Assembly: GCF_018866305.1 (NCBI RefSeq)
Contig: NZ_CP076456.1
Coordinates: 1,860,001-1,924,000, forward strand
Length of the DNA stretch: 64,000 bases
Source: Arthrobacter sunyaminii
GTDB taxonomy: Bacteria; Actinomycetota; Actinomycetes; Actinomycetales; Micrococcaceae
Direction of reading: 5' to 3'
Positions within the stretch are counted from its first letter, which is position 1, and every line of letters starts with the position of its first letter. The notes beneath the pieces are model-generated. The model was not told the DNA's origin. It saw nothing but the letters and a program-made list of their open reading frames with translations, and ran no database searches. Positions 36,161-46,800 of this stretch are shown here, piece by piece. The translations under genes and the position numbers were made by a program.

Positions 36161-37240
36161 CTAGGAAACCGGAGCCAGCACCGGGTAGTCCGTGTAGCCG
36201 GCGGCACCGTCGGTGTAGACGGTGGCCTGGTCCAGTTCGTTCAGCGGGAGGTCTTCCTGCCAGCGGCGGGCCAGGTCCGGGTTGGCGATGGCCGGGCGGC
36301 CGACGACGGCGGCGTCGGCCAGGTCTTCTTTGAGCAGCATGATGGCGTCATCACGCGTAGTGACGGTGCCGAAGCCGGTGTTCATCAGGACCGGGCCGCC
36401 GAAGCGGCGGCGCAGGTCCTGGATCATCTCGTCGGCCGGATCCGCGTGGAGGATGGAAAGGTAGGCCGGCTTCAGATCCGCGATGCCGTCCACCAGAGCG
36501 GTGTAGGTGGCGGTGACATCGGCTCGGTCGGTTTCCAGCACGCCCTGGATGTTGTGTTCCGGAGAGATGCGGATGGCGGTGTGCTCGGCGCCGATGGCCT
36601 CGGCCACGGCGCGGAAGGTTTCGATGACCATCCGGGCCCGGTTCTCCGGGGAGCCGCCGTAGTTGTCGGTGCGGGTGTTGGAGACGGGGGAGAGGAATTC
36701 CTGCAGCAGGTAGCCGTTGGCACCGTGCAGCTCGACGCCGTCGAACCCTGCCTTCATCGCGTTCTGCGCGGCGGAGACAAAGTCGGCCACGACGCCGGGG
36801 AGTTCGGCTTCGGTGAGGGCGTGCGGTACGGGGTAGGGCTGCTTGCCGTCGTAGGTGTGGGCCATGCCTTCGAGGGCGATGGCGCTGGGGGCCTGGGGCT
36901 GGTGTCCGCCGTTGATGTTTTCGTGGGCGACGCGTCCAGAGTGCATGAGCTGGGCGACGATCCGGCCGCCGGCGGCGTGGACGGCGTCGGTGACGCGCTT
37001 CCAGCCTGCGACGTGGGCTTCGGTGACCAGGCCGGGCATCAGGGGGTTGCCCTGGCCGGGGAAGGAGGGGTAGATGCCGTCAGTGATGATCAGGCCCAGG
37101 GAGGCGCGCTGGCGGTAGTGCTCGACCATGATGTCGGTGGGCACGCCGTTGCGGTCGGCGCGCACCCGGGACATCGGTGCCATGACGAGGCGGTTGGGCA
37201 GTTCCATGGTGCCGACGGTGAGCGGGGTAAAGAGTTTCAC
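36161..37240 (-). CDS. Old Yellow Enzyme-type alkene reductase
   Basis: 359 residues from GTG 37240 (AAAGGAAA upstream). FMN-dependent TIM barrel: 'LFTPLTVGTMELPNRLVMAP', 'RIVAQLMHSGRVAH', the substrate-binding pair H-x-x-N in 'GVELHGANGYLLQEF', 'RTDNYGGSPENRARM' and 'AAVVGRPAIANPDLARR'. It reduces activated C=C bonds (enones, nitroalkenes) with NAD(P)H. A decayed 3' portion of a second copy lies at 62498-62682. Confidence 0.93.
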   Translation of the reverse strand: MKLFTPLTVGTMELPNRLVMAPMSRVRADRNGVPTDIMVEHYRQRASLGLIITDGIYPSFPGQGNPLMPGLVTEAHVAGWKRVTDAVHAAGGRIVAQLMHSGRVAHENINGGHQPQAPSAIALEGMAHTYDGKQPYPVPHALTEAELPGVVADFVSAAQNAMKAGFDGVELHGANGYLLQEFLSPVSNTRTDNYGGSPENRARMVIETFRAVAEAIGAEHTAIRISPEHNIQGVLETDRADVTATYTALVDGIADLKPAYLSILHADPADEMIQDLRRRFGGPVLMNTGFGTVTTRDDAIMLLKEDLADAAVVGRPAIANPDLARRWQEDLPLNELDQATVYTDGAAGYTDYPVLAPVS

Positions 37241-37381
37241 GCAGGATTTCCTTTTGTCGCGTCGCTCAGGCCCTTTGAAATGGCCTGAGCTGAAGTTCGT
37301 ATCTCCAGCGACAACCGGCGGAGGCATCGGTGCTATTCCGCGAAGCGAGCGAGCTCACACCGGGGCGTCCCTGCGGAAGCG

Positions 37382-37888
37382 CTACAAATCGACATGCAGA
37401 TTCGTCAGCAGTATTTTGGTGGACGCGTCCCGGTATTCGGTGACCACCCCGAACTCCCGGTTGATAATGGCTTCACCGGTTTCTCCGGGCGCTTCCCGAT
37501 GTTCCAGCTTCAAAGTCACAAAAACATCATCTTCGAATGCGGCGGTGACCCGCATCTGATCGGCCGCACCGTCCCAAATCCGCATCTGCAACGGGTGGAA
37601 CAGTGCTATTTGCGGAGGCATCCAGTCCGCCCTTTCCAGTCCGCCGACTTCCTCTCCGGACGGCGACCACATGACCAGCCCCCTGACTGGATCGCAGCTG
37701 GAACCGCCGGAGGAGCTGTCGGTTAGTGACCAGGTGCTGCGGCTGCGGTTCACCTTGACGGCCTCTTCTGCCGTGCTGCCCGACTCATTCGTCGTGACTG
37801 CCGTGCATGCCAGCGGCGGCGACATCCGTGCGTCTCGGGTCATCGCTATGACTGCCAGGATTGCATTGAAACTGTCTGAACCCTCCAC
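37382..37888 (-). CDS. Hypothetical protein, uncertain start
   Basis: Up to 168 residues; ATGs at 37888, 37843 and 37825 are possible starts. The mature part is polar with 'EEAVKVNRSRSTWSLTDSSS', 'GLVMWSPSGEEVGGL' and 'VTLKLEHREAPGETGEAI', and a beta-sandwich-like alternation. 'PPLAC' near residue 27 looks like a lipobox but is not preceded by a proper hydrophobic stretch, so the secretion signal may be damaged by a frameshift. No family recognised. Confidence 0.5.
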   Translation of the reverse strand: MEGSDSFNAILAVIAMTRDARMSPPLACTAVTTNESGSTAEEAVKVNRSRSTWSLTDSSSGGSSCDPVRGLVMWSPSGEEVGGLERADWMPPQIALFHPLQMRIWDGAADQMRVTAAFEDDVFVTLKLEHREAPGETGEAIINREFGVVTEYRDASTKILLTNLHVDL

Positions 37889-37993
37889 TGCGCCAGCCCC
37901 GTTCTCGTCGTGCCCGTTGAAGTGTCAGGGAAGATATCCCCCGGCAAGGGACACTGTAGGCGAAGGCCGGGAGTCATGATGCAGGGGAAGAGC

Positions 37994-38710
37994 CTAGAAC
38001 TTCCGCTCTGCCACGTTGACCCGGGTGGCGGCGTCGAGTGCCGAGCGGATCTCATCCGCAGGTGTCGCGCTGGGTGGGGTGTTCATCAGCTGCTGCTCGG
38101 ACGCGTTGGGATCCGCGAAGTAGATCAGCCCGTAGGCCGGAGTCTCGGGTTCGAACTTCCAGCTCTCGGCCAGCGTCCCGGCGTCCACGGTGTCATAGCC
38201 AAGCCGCTCGATGATGGCCGTTGCCTGCGTCTTGGCAGCGGCGTCGTCGCCGGCGATGGGCAGCGCTGAACGGTCCGGCGCACCTTCCGGGCGGGCGAGG
38301 GCCGGGATGTGTGCCGCAGTGATGTTGTTGAACACCTTCACGTAGCGGGTGTCACCGAGCATCCGCTGCACCAGCTCGCTGGTGGTCACGGTGCTCTCAT
38401 CAAGTTCTTCGATGCGTCCGTCGCGTGACGGGTAATAGTTGCTCGTGTCAAGGACGAGTTTGCCGGCCAGCAGCCCGTCCGGCAGGTCCTTCACCGCCTT
38501 GAGGGGGATGGAAAGCACGACGGCGTCGGTCTGGCCGGCTGCCTCTTCGACAGTTCCGGCCCGGGCGAGCGGGCCCAGTTCGGCGACCAGGCTTCGAAGT
38601 GATTCCGGTCCCCGTGAGTTCGCGATGACCACGTTCATGTCCGCAGCAACCGCCAGCCTCGCCACAGCCGATCCGATGTTTCCGCTTCCGATGATTCCCA
38701 GTGTTGGCAT
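37994..38710 (-). CDS. NAD(P)-binding protein of the F420-dependent NADP reductase type (paralogue 2)
   Basis: 238 residues from ATG 38710 (GAAGGG nine bases upstream; an alternative ATG at 38719 abuts it). 'TLGIIGSGNIGSAVARLAVA', 'VVIANSRGPESL', 'VLDTSNYYPSRDGRIEELDE' and 'YVKVFNNITAAHIP' align along the whole length with the protein at 28353. Likely NADPH-dependent redox enzyme. It lies 80 bases downstream of another NAD(P)-binding gene on the same strand. Confidence 0.85.
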   Translation of the reverse strand: MPTLGIIGSGNIGSAVARLAVAADMNVVIANSRGPESLRSLVAELGPLARAGTVEEAAGQTDAVVLSIPLKAVKDLPDGLLAGKLVLDTSNYYPSRDGRIEELDESTVTTSELVQRMLGDTRYVKVFNNITAAHIPALARPEGAPDRSALPIAGDDAAAKTQATAIIERLGYDTVDAGTLAESWKFEPETPAYGLIYFADPNASEQQLMNTPPSATPADEIRSALDAATRVNVAERKF

Positions 38711-38789
38711 GTTGCTCATCCCTTCGGTGGTGTTGTGGTGTGTGCAAGCAATGGCCGGAACCGGAAAATTCCCGCAGGAACAGTGCGGC

Positions 38790-39497
38790 TCAGATCGCCG
38801 GCACGGCCACGAGCGCTAATTCCTTCAGCTGCGCGGCGGTCAACCGGGCACCAAACGCGGATCCGCCCGGCTGCAGGAACAGGGTCCCGGCCAAAGAGGC
38901 GACCGGAACCGGGTCGTAGCCGATCCGGTGCACCACCGCCGAGACGAGCGCGACAGCGTCCTGCTGATTCCCGGCCACCGCCAGGCCAAGCCTCTCCGGA
39001 TGCCCGGCAGGACGACGGTCCGGCTCCAGGGTTGAGTATCCGGTGTGGTTAAAGGTCTTCACCACGGCGGCGCCCGGAAGCATCTCCTGCACCACCTCTG
39101 ATGAGCCAAGATCCTTCGCCGCGAACCCGGGAATATCCCCGTCCACAGGAGGCCAGTAGTTCATTGCATCCACCACCACCTTGCCTTCCAGCAGGGCCGG
39201 GTCCACAAGGTGGAGCCGGTGGAGCGGCAGCGCGAGGATCACGAGGTCAGTGTCGGCCACGGCGTCCCGGGTCCACTTTGGCTCCGCGCCCGGGGTGATG
39301 ATGCCTGCCATCAGTGCCAGGGCCTGCGGATCACCGGAGGCGGAGAGTGAAACCCGGTACCCGGCGTCGAGCAGTGAACGGGCGACGGCGGTGCCCGCTT
39401 TTCCTGCGCCCACCACCGCAATGTGCAGGTGCTCAGAGGCGGCTGCAGGGGTTTGATCCAAGGAAGTGTCCGGGGTGTCTGCCGGTGAGGAGGTCAT
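38790..39497 (-). CDS. NAD(P)-binding oxidoreductase-like protein (paralogue 3)
   Basis: 235 residues. After a 20-residue Ser/Thr-rich start the fold opens with 'HIAVVGAGKAGTAVARSLLD'. 'ITPGAEPKWTRDAVADTDLV', 'VVVDAMNYWPPVDGD', 'SSEVVQEMLPGAAVVKTFNH' and the C-terminal 'FGARLTAAQLKEL' follow. Two separate, decayed pieces of a second copy exist at 56808-57010 (C-terminal half) and 60819-61043 (N-terminal half). Confidence 0.82.
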   Translation of the reverse strand: MTSSPADTPDTSLDQTPAAASEHLHIAVVGAGKAGTAVARSLLDAGYRVSLSASGDPQALALMAGIITPGAEPKWTRDAVADTDLVILALPLHRLHLVDPALLEGKVVVDAMNYWPPVDGDIPGFAAKDLGSSEVVQEMLPGAAVVKTFNHTGYSTLEPDRRPAGHPERLGLAVAGNQQDAVALVSAVVHRIGYDPVPVASLAGTLFLQPGGSAFGARLTAAQLKELALVAVPAI

Positions 39498-39590
39498 GCC
39501 TGCGGCAACGCGCGCTCCGCCGCCGTCATTCCCGAAACGGTCCGCTGCGGAAGGACCTGCCAGCCGTCCAGACGCTCCTGGCGCTGCCGG

Positions 39591-39812
39591 CTAACGATCC
39601 GCGGCCGGTTCCTGCCATCCGCCGCGGCGGGTCATGGACGGGGGCACCGGCTCCGGCGCCCGCCACACGACGATCAGCAGCGTCGCAAAAGGTCCCAGCA
39701 GCAGGGAAACGAGGAACCAGTTCCACCGGGAGCGGTTCTTCTGTTCGGCGAGACCGGCGTTGATCAGGGCTACCGTGAACCAGAACGTTCCTGTGCTTAC
39801 GTATTCATCCAT
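39591..39812 (-). CDS. Small membrane protein, two helices
   Basis: 73 residues from ATG 39812. Hydrophobic helices 'TGTFWFTVALINAGLAE' and 'FLVSLLLGPFATLLIVVW' are followed by a Pro/Arg-rich tail (APEPVPPSMTRRGG). Family unknown to me, but a recognisable fragment of a second copy (ILIVAWRAPEPVDPSMT) is at 59533-59602, which supports it being a real gene. Confidence 0.65.
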   Translation of the reverse strand: MDEYVSTGTFWFTVALINAGLAEQKNRSRWNWFLVSLLLGPFATLLIVVWRAPEPVPPSMTRRGGWQEPAADR

Positions 39813-39897
39813 CAGGCCACCCAACCACAACCGGCGGAGTTCTGCATGGATGTTGCGCGGCCCCTGGCCGCGTTGTCCCGTCCGCTAGATTGGTCGC

Positions 39898-40584
39898 ATG
39901 ACTTCAGTGGGGGCTGTGCTCGAGATATCCGAATTGTCCGTGGGATACGGCGGTGCGCCGGTGTGCGGCCCGGTCACGGCGCAGGCGGAGGCCGGCGAAA
40001 TCCTGGGCGTGGTGGGATTCAACGGGGCCGGCAAATCCACAGTGGCGCGCACTATCGCCGGAAAGCAGCCGATGCTCGACGGCGAGGTGCGGGTGCACGG
40101 CCTGCCGGTCAATGAAGACGCCCTTCCGTTCCGCCGCCAGGTGGCCGCCCTGTTCGATGAGGACGCCTTCTTTCCCTCCCTCTCGCTGCGCGAGCACCTC
40201 CAGCTGGTGGCCCGCGGACACTCCGTTCCGGACCCGGACAAAGCGGTGAACGCCGAACTGGACTTCTTTGCCCTGCAGGAGCGCGCCGACGCCGTTCCCG
40301 CCTCCGTCTCATCGGGGCAGCGGCGCCGCCTGCTGCTGGCCTCCGCCCTGATCCGGCCCTCCTCGCTGCTGATCCTGGACGAACCCGAGCAGCGTCTGGA
40401 CCCGGTCATGCGCGAACGTCTGGGGGAGCGGATCAATGGGTACGCCGACGGCGGGGGCACGGTTTTGCTGGTCACTCACGACCCGGCGCTGCTCCTGGCC
40501 ACTGCCGGCCGGTGCCTGCTGATTGACGACGACGTCCGCGAGATCGCCCCCGACCGTGCCGCTTCCGAAATCGCGGGACGCTAG
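39898..40584 (+). CDS. ABC transporter ATP-binding protein
   Basis: 228 residues. Walker A GFNGAGKST (~40-48), signature SSGQRRRLLLAS, Walker B LLILDEPE and the switch His in LLVTHDP. It is short for the family, as in exporter-type ATPases. It is two bases from the permease gene, with which it should form an ABC-2-like exporter of unknown substrate. Confidence 0.92.
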   Translation: MTSVGAVLEISELSVGYGGAPVCGPVTAQAEAGEILGVVGFNGAGKSTVARTIAGKQPMLDGEVRVHGLPVNEDALPFRRQVAALFDEDAFFPSLSLREHLQLVARGHSVPDPDKAVNAELDFFALQERADAVPASVSSGQRRRLLLASALIRPSSLLILDEPEQRLDPVMRERLGERINGYADGGGTVLLVTHDPALLLATAGRCLLIDDDVREIAPDRAASEIAGR

Positions 40585-40586
40585 CG

Positions 40587-42194
40587 ATGACCTCCGGAGC
40601 CGCCGTCAGAACGGCACCGACAGTTTTCGATCCTGTTCGCTTCACGCGGCAGGCATCCCGCGCTTACACCCGGGGCCGGAGCCGGATCCGGGATGTCTTC
40701 GTTGATGTCTACACAGCTCTCCTGACTGCGGGAACGATCGGAGCACTCGCGGCGGGGCTGGTCCTGGCGCTGCGCGAGCAGGTAGCCCTGGCCTGGTCCG
40801 CGGACTCGGCGGGGCGCACCCTGGTGGACCCGCCGTCGTTCTCCCTGCCCGACGGCGCGGCACCGACCGTGCTGCTGTTCGCCGCGTTGGCGGCGATCAT
40901 GGTGGTGGCCCGAAAACTTGGTCCGGCCGCGGTCAGCGGACCCGAAGGGTACTGGTGGCTGAGCCTGCCACTGGACCGGCGGCGCATGGTGTCAGGACGG
41001 CTGATCCGCCGCCTGGTCCTGGTCTGGGCAGGAGCATCTGTACTGTATCTGCCGTTCGGCTTCATCACGGATCTTGCAGCCAGCGTGCGCGGACAATTCG
41101 GAGCAGCCGCGGCGTTTGGCCTGGCTGCTGTCTGCGCGGTGCTGCTCGCGCTCCTGCGGCAGGTCGGGGCAGGACCCGCCACATCTGGGGGACCGGCAAC
41201 TGCGACACCGGCGGGGGTAAGCCGGACTGCGCCCGGGCTGGCCCGGCGAATGGTGTCAGGCCAGCTGCCCGGTCTGTTGCTGCTGGCGGTGCTGAGCTTT
41301 GTTCCCCGGGAGGCCGCAGCAGGCCTGTGGGGGCCTGCGCTCGTCACTTTGGCTGCCGCCGTCGCGCTGTGGCTGGTCGGCCGGCCCCGGTTGGGGGATA
41401 TTCAGGGCCGGGATCTCATCCGCGGCGGCGCGGTGTCCGGGCATGCCGGGGCAGCGGTGTATCTCATGGACCCGAACGAGGTGGCGCGTGCCCTGTCCGC
41501 GGATCCCGGCGTCGTCGTTTCCGCACGCGCCGGCCGCTGGTATGCGAAGGGCGGCCGGACGCCGTTTGGCGCGCTGCTGCGGGCCGATACCGCTGCCTTC
41601 CTGCGGACACCGGGTTTGTGGGTCCGCCCGGTGCTGCTGCTTTTGCTGTGTATGACTCTGCTGCTGACCGGCGGGAGGCAACCGGTTCCGGTACAGCTGG
41701 CTCTGATCGCCGCCACGGTGTTTGCGGTGGTTCCGGCGCTGGGTGCGCTGGCGCGGCGGACCGCGATCATGCCGGGATTGGATTTGCTGCTGCCGCTGTC
41801 GCTGAGCACGGTGCGGCTGAGCCGGACGGCTTTGCCCGCAGCTGCCCTTGCACTGTGGTCCGCTCTGTTTTGCGCCGTGCTGGTGCTGCTGGGTGCCGGC
41901 AGCCCGGAGTTGATTGCTCTGGGCGCGCTGGCAGGCGTGGGGTTTGGTGCGTCGGCCGTGCGGGGAGCGTATCGGGTCCAGCCGGACTGGACGGCTCCGC
42001 CGGTGGACACCGTGTTCGGTCCGGTGCCCACGGCTCAGACCGGGGCCATGATCAGGGGTTTGGACACCACGCTGCTGGCGCTGGTTCCGCTGCTGCTGGG
42101 CTTGTTCCTGGGTTATGCCCCCGGTGTGCTCCTGCTGGCACAGGGGTTCTCCGCGGTGTGCCTTCTGATGGTGATGTACTCAAATCCGAAGTAG
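40587..42194 (+). CDS. DUF6297-like ABC permease
   Basis: 535 residues, ten or more hydrophobic segments ('LTAGTIGALAAGLVLALREQ', 'PTVLLFAALAAIMVVARKLG', 'GYWWLSLPLDRRRMVSGRLI', later 'LIAATVFAVVPALGALARRT'). The 'SLPLDR...VSGRLIRR' pattern recalls actinobacterial exporter permeases (DUF6297 type). It follows the ATPase by two bases. Substrate unknown. Confidence 0.78.
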   Translation: MTSGAAVRTAPTVFDPVRFTRQASRAYTRGRSRIRDVFVDVYTALLTAGTIGALAAGLVLALREQVALAWSADSAGRTLVDPPSFSLPDGAAPTVLLFAALAAIMVVARKLGPAAVSGPEGYWWLSLPLDRRRMVSGRLIRRLVLVWAGASVLYLPFGFITDLAASVRGQFGAAAAFGLAAVCAVLLALLRQVGAGPATSGGPATATPAGVSRTAPGLARRMVSGQLPGLLLLAVLSFVPREAAAGLWGPALVTLAAAVALWLVGRPRLGDIQGRDLIRGGAVSGHAGAAVYLMDPNEVARALSADPGVVVSARAGRWYAKGGRTPFGALLRADTAAFLRTPGLWVRPVLLLLLCMTLLLTGGRQPVPVQLALIAATVFAVVPALGALARRTAIMPGLDLLLPLSLSTVRLSRTALPAAALALWSALFCAVLVLLGAGSPELIALGALAGVGFGASAVRGAYRVQPDWTAPPVDTVFGPVPTAQTGAMIRGLDTTLLALVPLLLGLFLGYAPGVLLLAQGFSAVCLLMVMYSNPK

Positions 42195-42217
42195 GCCCGA
42201 AAGGGGTCCAGGGCCGC

Positions 42218-42406
42218 CTAGGTCGCGACGGCCGTCAGGTCCGTGATTTCGGACGCGGCGTTATTTCGGACGGATTCCACGCCCTTCAGCGCCGATGCCT
42301 TGGACTTATAGCTTTCCGACGAGGCGATGACTTCGCCATTGCCTGCCTTCAGGCGGAACCTGTACCCGCCGGACTTGTCCTGATAGACCTCGAATTTTCC
42401 TGCCAT
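42218..42406 (-). CDS. YegP/DUF1508 family protein
   Basis: 62 residues: 'GKFEVYQDKSGGYRFRLKAG', NGEVIASSESYKSKASALKG, 'GVESVRNNA'. This is a single DUF1508 unit (many homologues have two). Function unknown. It is convergent with the permease gene and ends 23 bases from it. Confidence 0.88.
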   Translation of the reverse strand: MAGKFEVYQDKSGGYRFRLKAGNGEVIASSESYKSKASALKGVESVRNNAASEITDLTAVAT

Positions 42407-42767
42407 GACTGCCTCGTTTGATCTCGGTTCCGGTGCTGCATTTTTGTGGCAATGCAGGGTAAACGACTCCCTGCATAGCGGAAGGGGCAGACGCCGGATT
42501 CACTCGGTTTCCGGCGCCGCTGCACCCGTCAGGAGGGCGGGTGAGGACCGCAGGTCAGGCGTGCTGTGAACAGGGGAACACCGCCCCTTCCAGCGTATGC
42601 CTGTCTCTGGGATTCGGCGGGGGAGAACACAAACCTTTCCTGATAGGACCCGTCGGGGCGGGGCAACCTGTCCGGCGGACGCTCACGCCGCTAGAGTTGG
42701 CAATCACCTGCAGGACGGGGGCGGGCCGATAATCCGCGTACATCCCTGCGGCCGGATAGGGAGGAAC
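42407..42767. other. Divergent intergenic region before the alcohol dehydrogenase gene
   Basis: No gene found. A short dyad (TGCATTTTTGTGGCAATGCA, 42449-42468) lies near the left edge. A CGATAAT near 42727-42733 could be the -10 of the dehydrogenase promoter, with no convincing -35. Confidence 0.35.
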
Positions 42768-43802
42768 ATGCGCGCCTGGTGGGTTGATGATCCCGGCCCG
42801 CTGACCGGTCCAGCTGCCGGCCGGCCGCTGGTTTGCGGCGAGCGCCCGGATCCGGTGCCGCGACCCGGGGAACTGCTGGTCCGTGTCCGTGTCTGCGGTG
42901 TTTGCCGGACTGACCTTCACCTGGCCGAAGGAGACCTGCCGCCAAAACGGCACGGGGTGATTCCCGGGCACGAAGTCGTGGGCGAGGTGGTTGGGACGGG
43001 TCCTGGCTGTACGATCTTCTCCCGGGGTGAGCGGGTGGGCATAGCCTGGCTGCGGTCCACCTGCGGCCGGTGCCGGTGCTGTCTCAGCGGGAGGGAGAAC
43101 CTCTGCCTCACTCCCCGGTTTACGGGATGGGACGACGACGGCGGGTTCGCTGAGCTGGCCACGGTTCCGGAGAGCTTCGCCTACCCGCTGCCCGATACGT
43201 TCAGCGACGAGGAAGCAGCACCCCTGCTGTGTGCAGGGATCATTGGCTACCGTGCCCTGCGCCGGTCGGGGATCCGGCCCGGCGGGAACCTGGGCATCTA
43301 CGGTTTTGGTGCCTCGGCCCACCTCGCCGCACAGGTTGCCATGTTCGAGGATGTTCAGGTCCATGTCATGACTCGTTCAGAGAAGGGCCGCCGTCTGGCC
43401 TGTGAACTGGGCGCGGCGTCCGTCGGCGGAACAACCGATGAACCTCCCGTTCTCCTGGATGCGGCAATCCTCTTCGCCCCGGCTGGAACGCTGGTGCCGC
43501 CCGCCCTCCGCGCCCTGGACCGCGGCGGGACCCTTGCCGTGGCCGGCATCTACCTCAGCGCCATTCCGGAGCTTGACTACGACGCGGAGCTTTTTCAGGA
43601 ACGCCGGCTGCTCAGCGTCACGGCGAACACCCGGCAGGACGGCAACGAGTTTCTGGAGCTCGCGGCCCGAATCCCCGTCCGCGTGAGCACCACGCCGTAC
43701 TCCTTCTCCGCGGCGGACCGTGCCCTGACGGACCTGGCAGCTGACCGGGTCTCCGGAGCCGCCGTCCTCCACATAGCCGCTTCACCGGCCGATGCCCGCT
43801 GA
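42768..43802 (+). CDS. Zinc-dependent alcohol dehydrogenase (MDR family)
   Basis: 344 residues from ATG 42768 (ribosome site AGGGAGG). Catalytic zinc ligands in '[16 protein letters not shown]' and '[12 protein letters not shown]'. Four structural-zinc cysteines lie in '[15 protein letters not shown]', and the cofactor region is '[17 protein letters not shown]'. It resembles propanol-preferring AdhP-type enzymes. It overlaps the GH65/HAD gene by 11 bases, an unusual pairing of alcohol and sugar-phosphate metabolism. Confidence 0.92.
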   Translation: MRAWWVDDPGPLTGPAAGRPLVCGERPDPVPRPGELLVRVRVCGVCRTDLHLAEGDLPPKRHGVIPGHEVVGEVVGTGPGCTIFSRGERVGIAWLRSTCGRCRCCLSGRENLCLTPRFTGWDDDGGFAELATVPESFAYPLPDTFSDEEAAPLLCAGIIGYRALRRSGIRPGGNLGIYGFGASAHLAAQVAMFEDVQVHVMTRSEKGRRLACELGAASVGGTTDEPPVLLDAAILFAPAGTLVPPALRALDRGGTLAVAGIYLSAIPELDYDAELFQERRLLSVTANTRQDGNEFLELAARIPVRVSTTPYSFSAADRALTDLAADRVSGAAVLHIAASPADAR

Positions 43803-46800
43803 ACCGCGGCCGGATGCCGTCCCGTCACCCGCGCTGCCGCTGCCTGCCGCGGTGACACCCCTGCGGTATCAGGCCGTCATCTTTGACATGGACGGGGTCG
43901 TCACCGACACAGCTTCGGTGCACCGCTCAGTATGGAAAGCCCTCTTCGACTCCGTCCTCGCTGACAGGAGAGCCGAAGCAGCCTCCGGCGGCCCCTTCCA
44001 GGACAGCGACTACTACGCCTACGTTGACGGGCGCCCGCGCGAACAGGGAGTCCTGGGGTTCCTCCGCTCCCGCGGAGTGGACGTTCCCCTGGGGTCCCCG
44101 GATGACGCGCCCTGGTCCTGGACCGCCTACGGCCTGGGGTCGGCCAAAAACGTGCTGTTCCTGGCCGCCCTTCAGCAGGACGGTGTTCGTGCCTATCCCG
44201 GAACGGTGGGTTTGTTGGACCGGCTGCGCACGGACATGGTGCCGGTGGCCCTGGTTACGGCCAGCCGCAACGCGCCCGCCGTCCTCGCGGCGGCGGGGCT
44301 GGAGGACAAGTTCGACGCCGTCGTCGACGGTTCTGTTGCGGCGGCCCTGCAGCTGAAGGGCAAGCCGGACCCCGCGACGTTCCTCGAAGCCGCACGCCGT
44401 CTCGGCGTCAGCCCCTCGCAGGCCGTGGTGATCGAAGACTCCACCGCAGGCGTTGAAGCCGCGCGCAGCGGCGGGTTCGGACTGGTGGTCGGCATTGACC
44501 GGGCCAAACAGCGCACCCAGCTGGAAACTGCCGGGGCGGATCTGGTGCTCCGGGATCCCGGGGAACTGGACATCGGCCTCGTGCTGTCCCACCCCTGGCA
44601 GCTGATTTACGACGGTTTTGATCCCTGGCACGAGGGGCACCGGGAGGCGCTGACAACGCTCGGCAACGGCCGGATGGGAACCCGGGGAACAGCACCCGAA
44701 GCCCGTGCGGACTCCATTCACTATCCCGGAACCTACGCTGCGGGCATCTTTAACCGTGTTCCGGAGGCCATCGGCGGTGAGACGGCGTGGAACGAGCACA
44801 TGGTGAATCTGCCGAACTGGCTTCCGGTGGACCTTCGCTTTGGCTCCGGCGGCTGGTGGTCCGAAGGCGGGCTGATTCTGCGGCGGGAACACCGGTCGCT
44901 GGACATGCAACGTGCCGTCCTGACCCGCCGTGTCCTGCTGGAGGACGGGAACGGACGGCGGCTCGACGTTGTCCAGCAGCGCGTCGTGTCCATGGCCTCT
45001 CCCGCGCTCGCCGTATTGGAGACCACGGTGACTGCCCGGGGGTGGGACGGGCCGGTGGAGTTCAGGACAGGGATTGATCACGACATCCGCAACGCGAATG
45101 TGGCCGAGGACGCCTCGCTGGGAAACCGCCACCTCAATACCCTTGCCGTTGACCTGCAGTCCGGCACGGAAAGCGTTGAAGCTGAAACCACGCAAAGCCA
45201 GATCCGGATCGCTGTTGCCGTGCGGGTCACCTTCCGCGCAGACACCCCGGTGGACAGCAGCCCGCTGCCCGGAGCATCCGGGGCGGGAGCGGATTCCTCC
45301 CGCTGGCTGCAGTACCATCGCGGGGAGCTGCGCGGTGGAAAGCCTTTGAGTGTCCTCAAAACCGCCGCCGTCGTCACCTCCCATGACCGGGCCATTTCCA
45401 CGCCGGCCTCCGGAGCGCACGCCGTGCTCGCCCGCACCCCGGCTGACTTCACCGCAATCCTTGCCGGCCACCAGGCTGCCTGGCGCAGGCTGCTGCATTT
45501 GTTCAGCCTTGACCTGCACGCGGACGGTCAAACGCAGCTGGTCCTGAACCTGCATGTGTTCCACCTGCTGCAGGTGCTCACCCCGATCACTGAGGAACTG
45601 GACGTGGGTGTTCCGGCACGCGGACTGCACGGGGAAGGCTACCGGGGACACATTTTTTGGGATGATCTGTTTGTCCTTCCGCTGGTCACCTCGCGGCTGC
45701 CCTCCATCACGCGCTCGGTGCTGAACTACCGGTGGCGCCGTCTGGACGCCGCCCGGGATACGGCCCGCGCGGCCGGGCTGGCCGGCGCACTGTTCCCCTG
45801 GCGCAGCGGCAGCGATGGAACCGAAGAAACGCCCCGGTGGCTGTACAACAGGTTTTCCCAGAAATGGATGAGGGACAACTCCCGGCTTCAGCGCCACGGC
45901 AGCCTGGCCGTCGCCTACAACGTTTGGCAGTATTTCCAGGCCACAGAGGATCGTCAATGGCTGATCAGCCGCGGAGCGGAGATCATCGTGGAGGTCGCCC
46001 GGATGATCGCGTCCATGGCCGAAACGGGGGAGGACGGACGGTTCCACCTGCGCGGCGTGGTGGGGCCGGACGAGTACCACGACGGTTACCCGGAGCACCC
46101 CGGCTCCGGGGTGGATGACAACGCGTACACCAACATCATGGCCGCCTGGCTGTGCGCCCTCCCGGCACGGATCCTCAAGGAACTGCACGGACAGGACAGC
46201 AAGTATCTGCGCAAGAAGCTGGGGATTACCCAGGCCGAACTGACGTTTTGGAAGCAGCTGGGCCGGCGGCTTTACGTCCCTTTGCATGACGGCATGATCA
46301 GTCAGTTCGAAGGATACGGCCGGCTCAAGGAGCTGGACTGGGAGCATTACCGGCGGCGCTACGGCAACATCGAACGGCTGGATTTGATCCTTGCTTCGGA
46401 GGGAGACAGCACCAACGGCTACAAGCTCTCCAAACAGGCCGACGTGCTGATGCTGCTCTACGTCCTGGGTGAAGAGGACCTGGTGCGCCTCCTGCGGCGG
46501 ATGGCTTACGACGTCGGGCCGGGACAGATCCGGGCAATGGTGGACTACTACCTGTCCCGGACCATTCACGGTTCCACGCTCAGCCGGGTCGCCCATGCCT
46601 CCGTTCTGTCCGCCTCCGATCCGGAACGCGCGTGGGACACGTTCAGGGACGCCCTGGACGCAGACCTTGACGATACCCAGGGCGGCACAACCCGAACCGG
46701 AGTGCACTTGGGCGCCATGGCCGGAACCATCGACGTCGTGCAGCGCAGCTTTGCGGGGCTGCGGATGGAATCCGGGGACCTGGTCTTCACCCCCAGGCTG

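Noticed and set aside
36020..37288. A 422-codon + strand frame
   Set aside because: Antisense to the Old Yellow Enzyme gene, with composition typical of shadow frames.
40955..42421. A 488-codon + strand frame overlapping the DUF6297-like permease
   Set aside because: Arg/Gly/Ala-rich translation without helices or motifs; the overlapping frame encodes a clear membrane permease.
43927..46707. A 926-codon open frame on the minus strand
   Set aside because: It lies wholly antisense to the GH65/HAD fusion, has no domain similarity and reflects the high GC third positions of the real gene.
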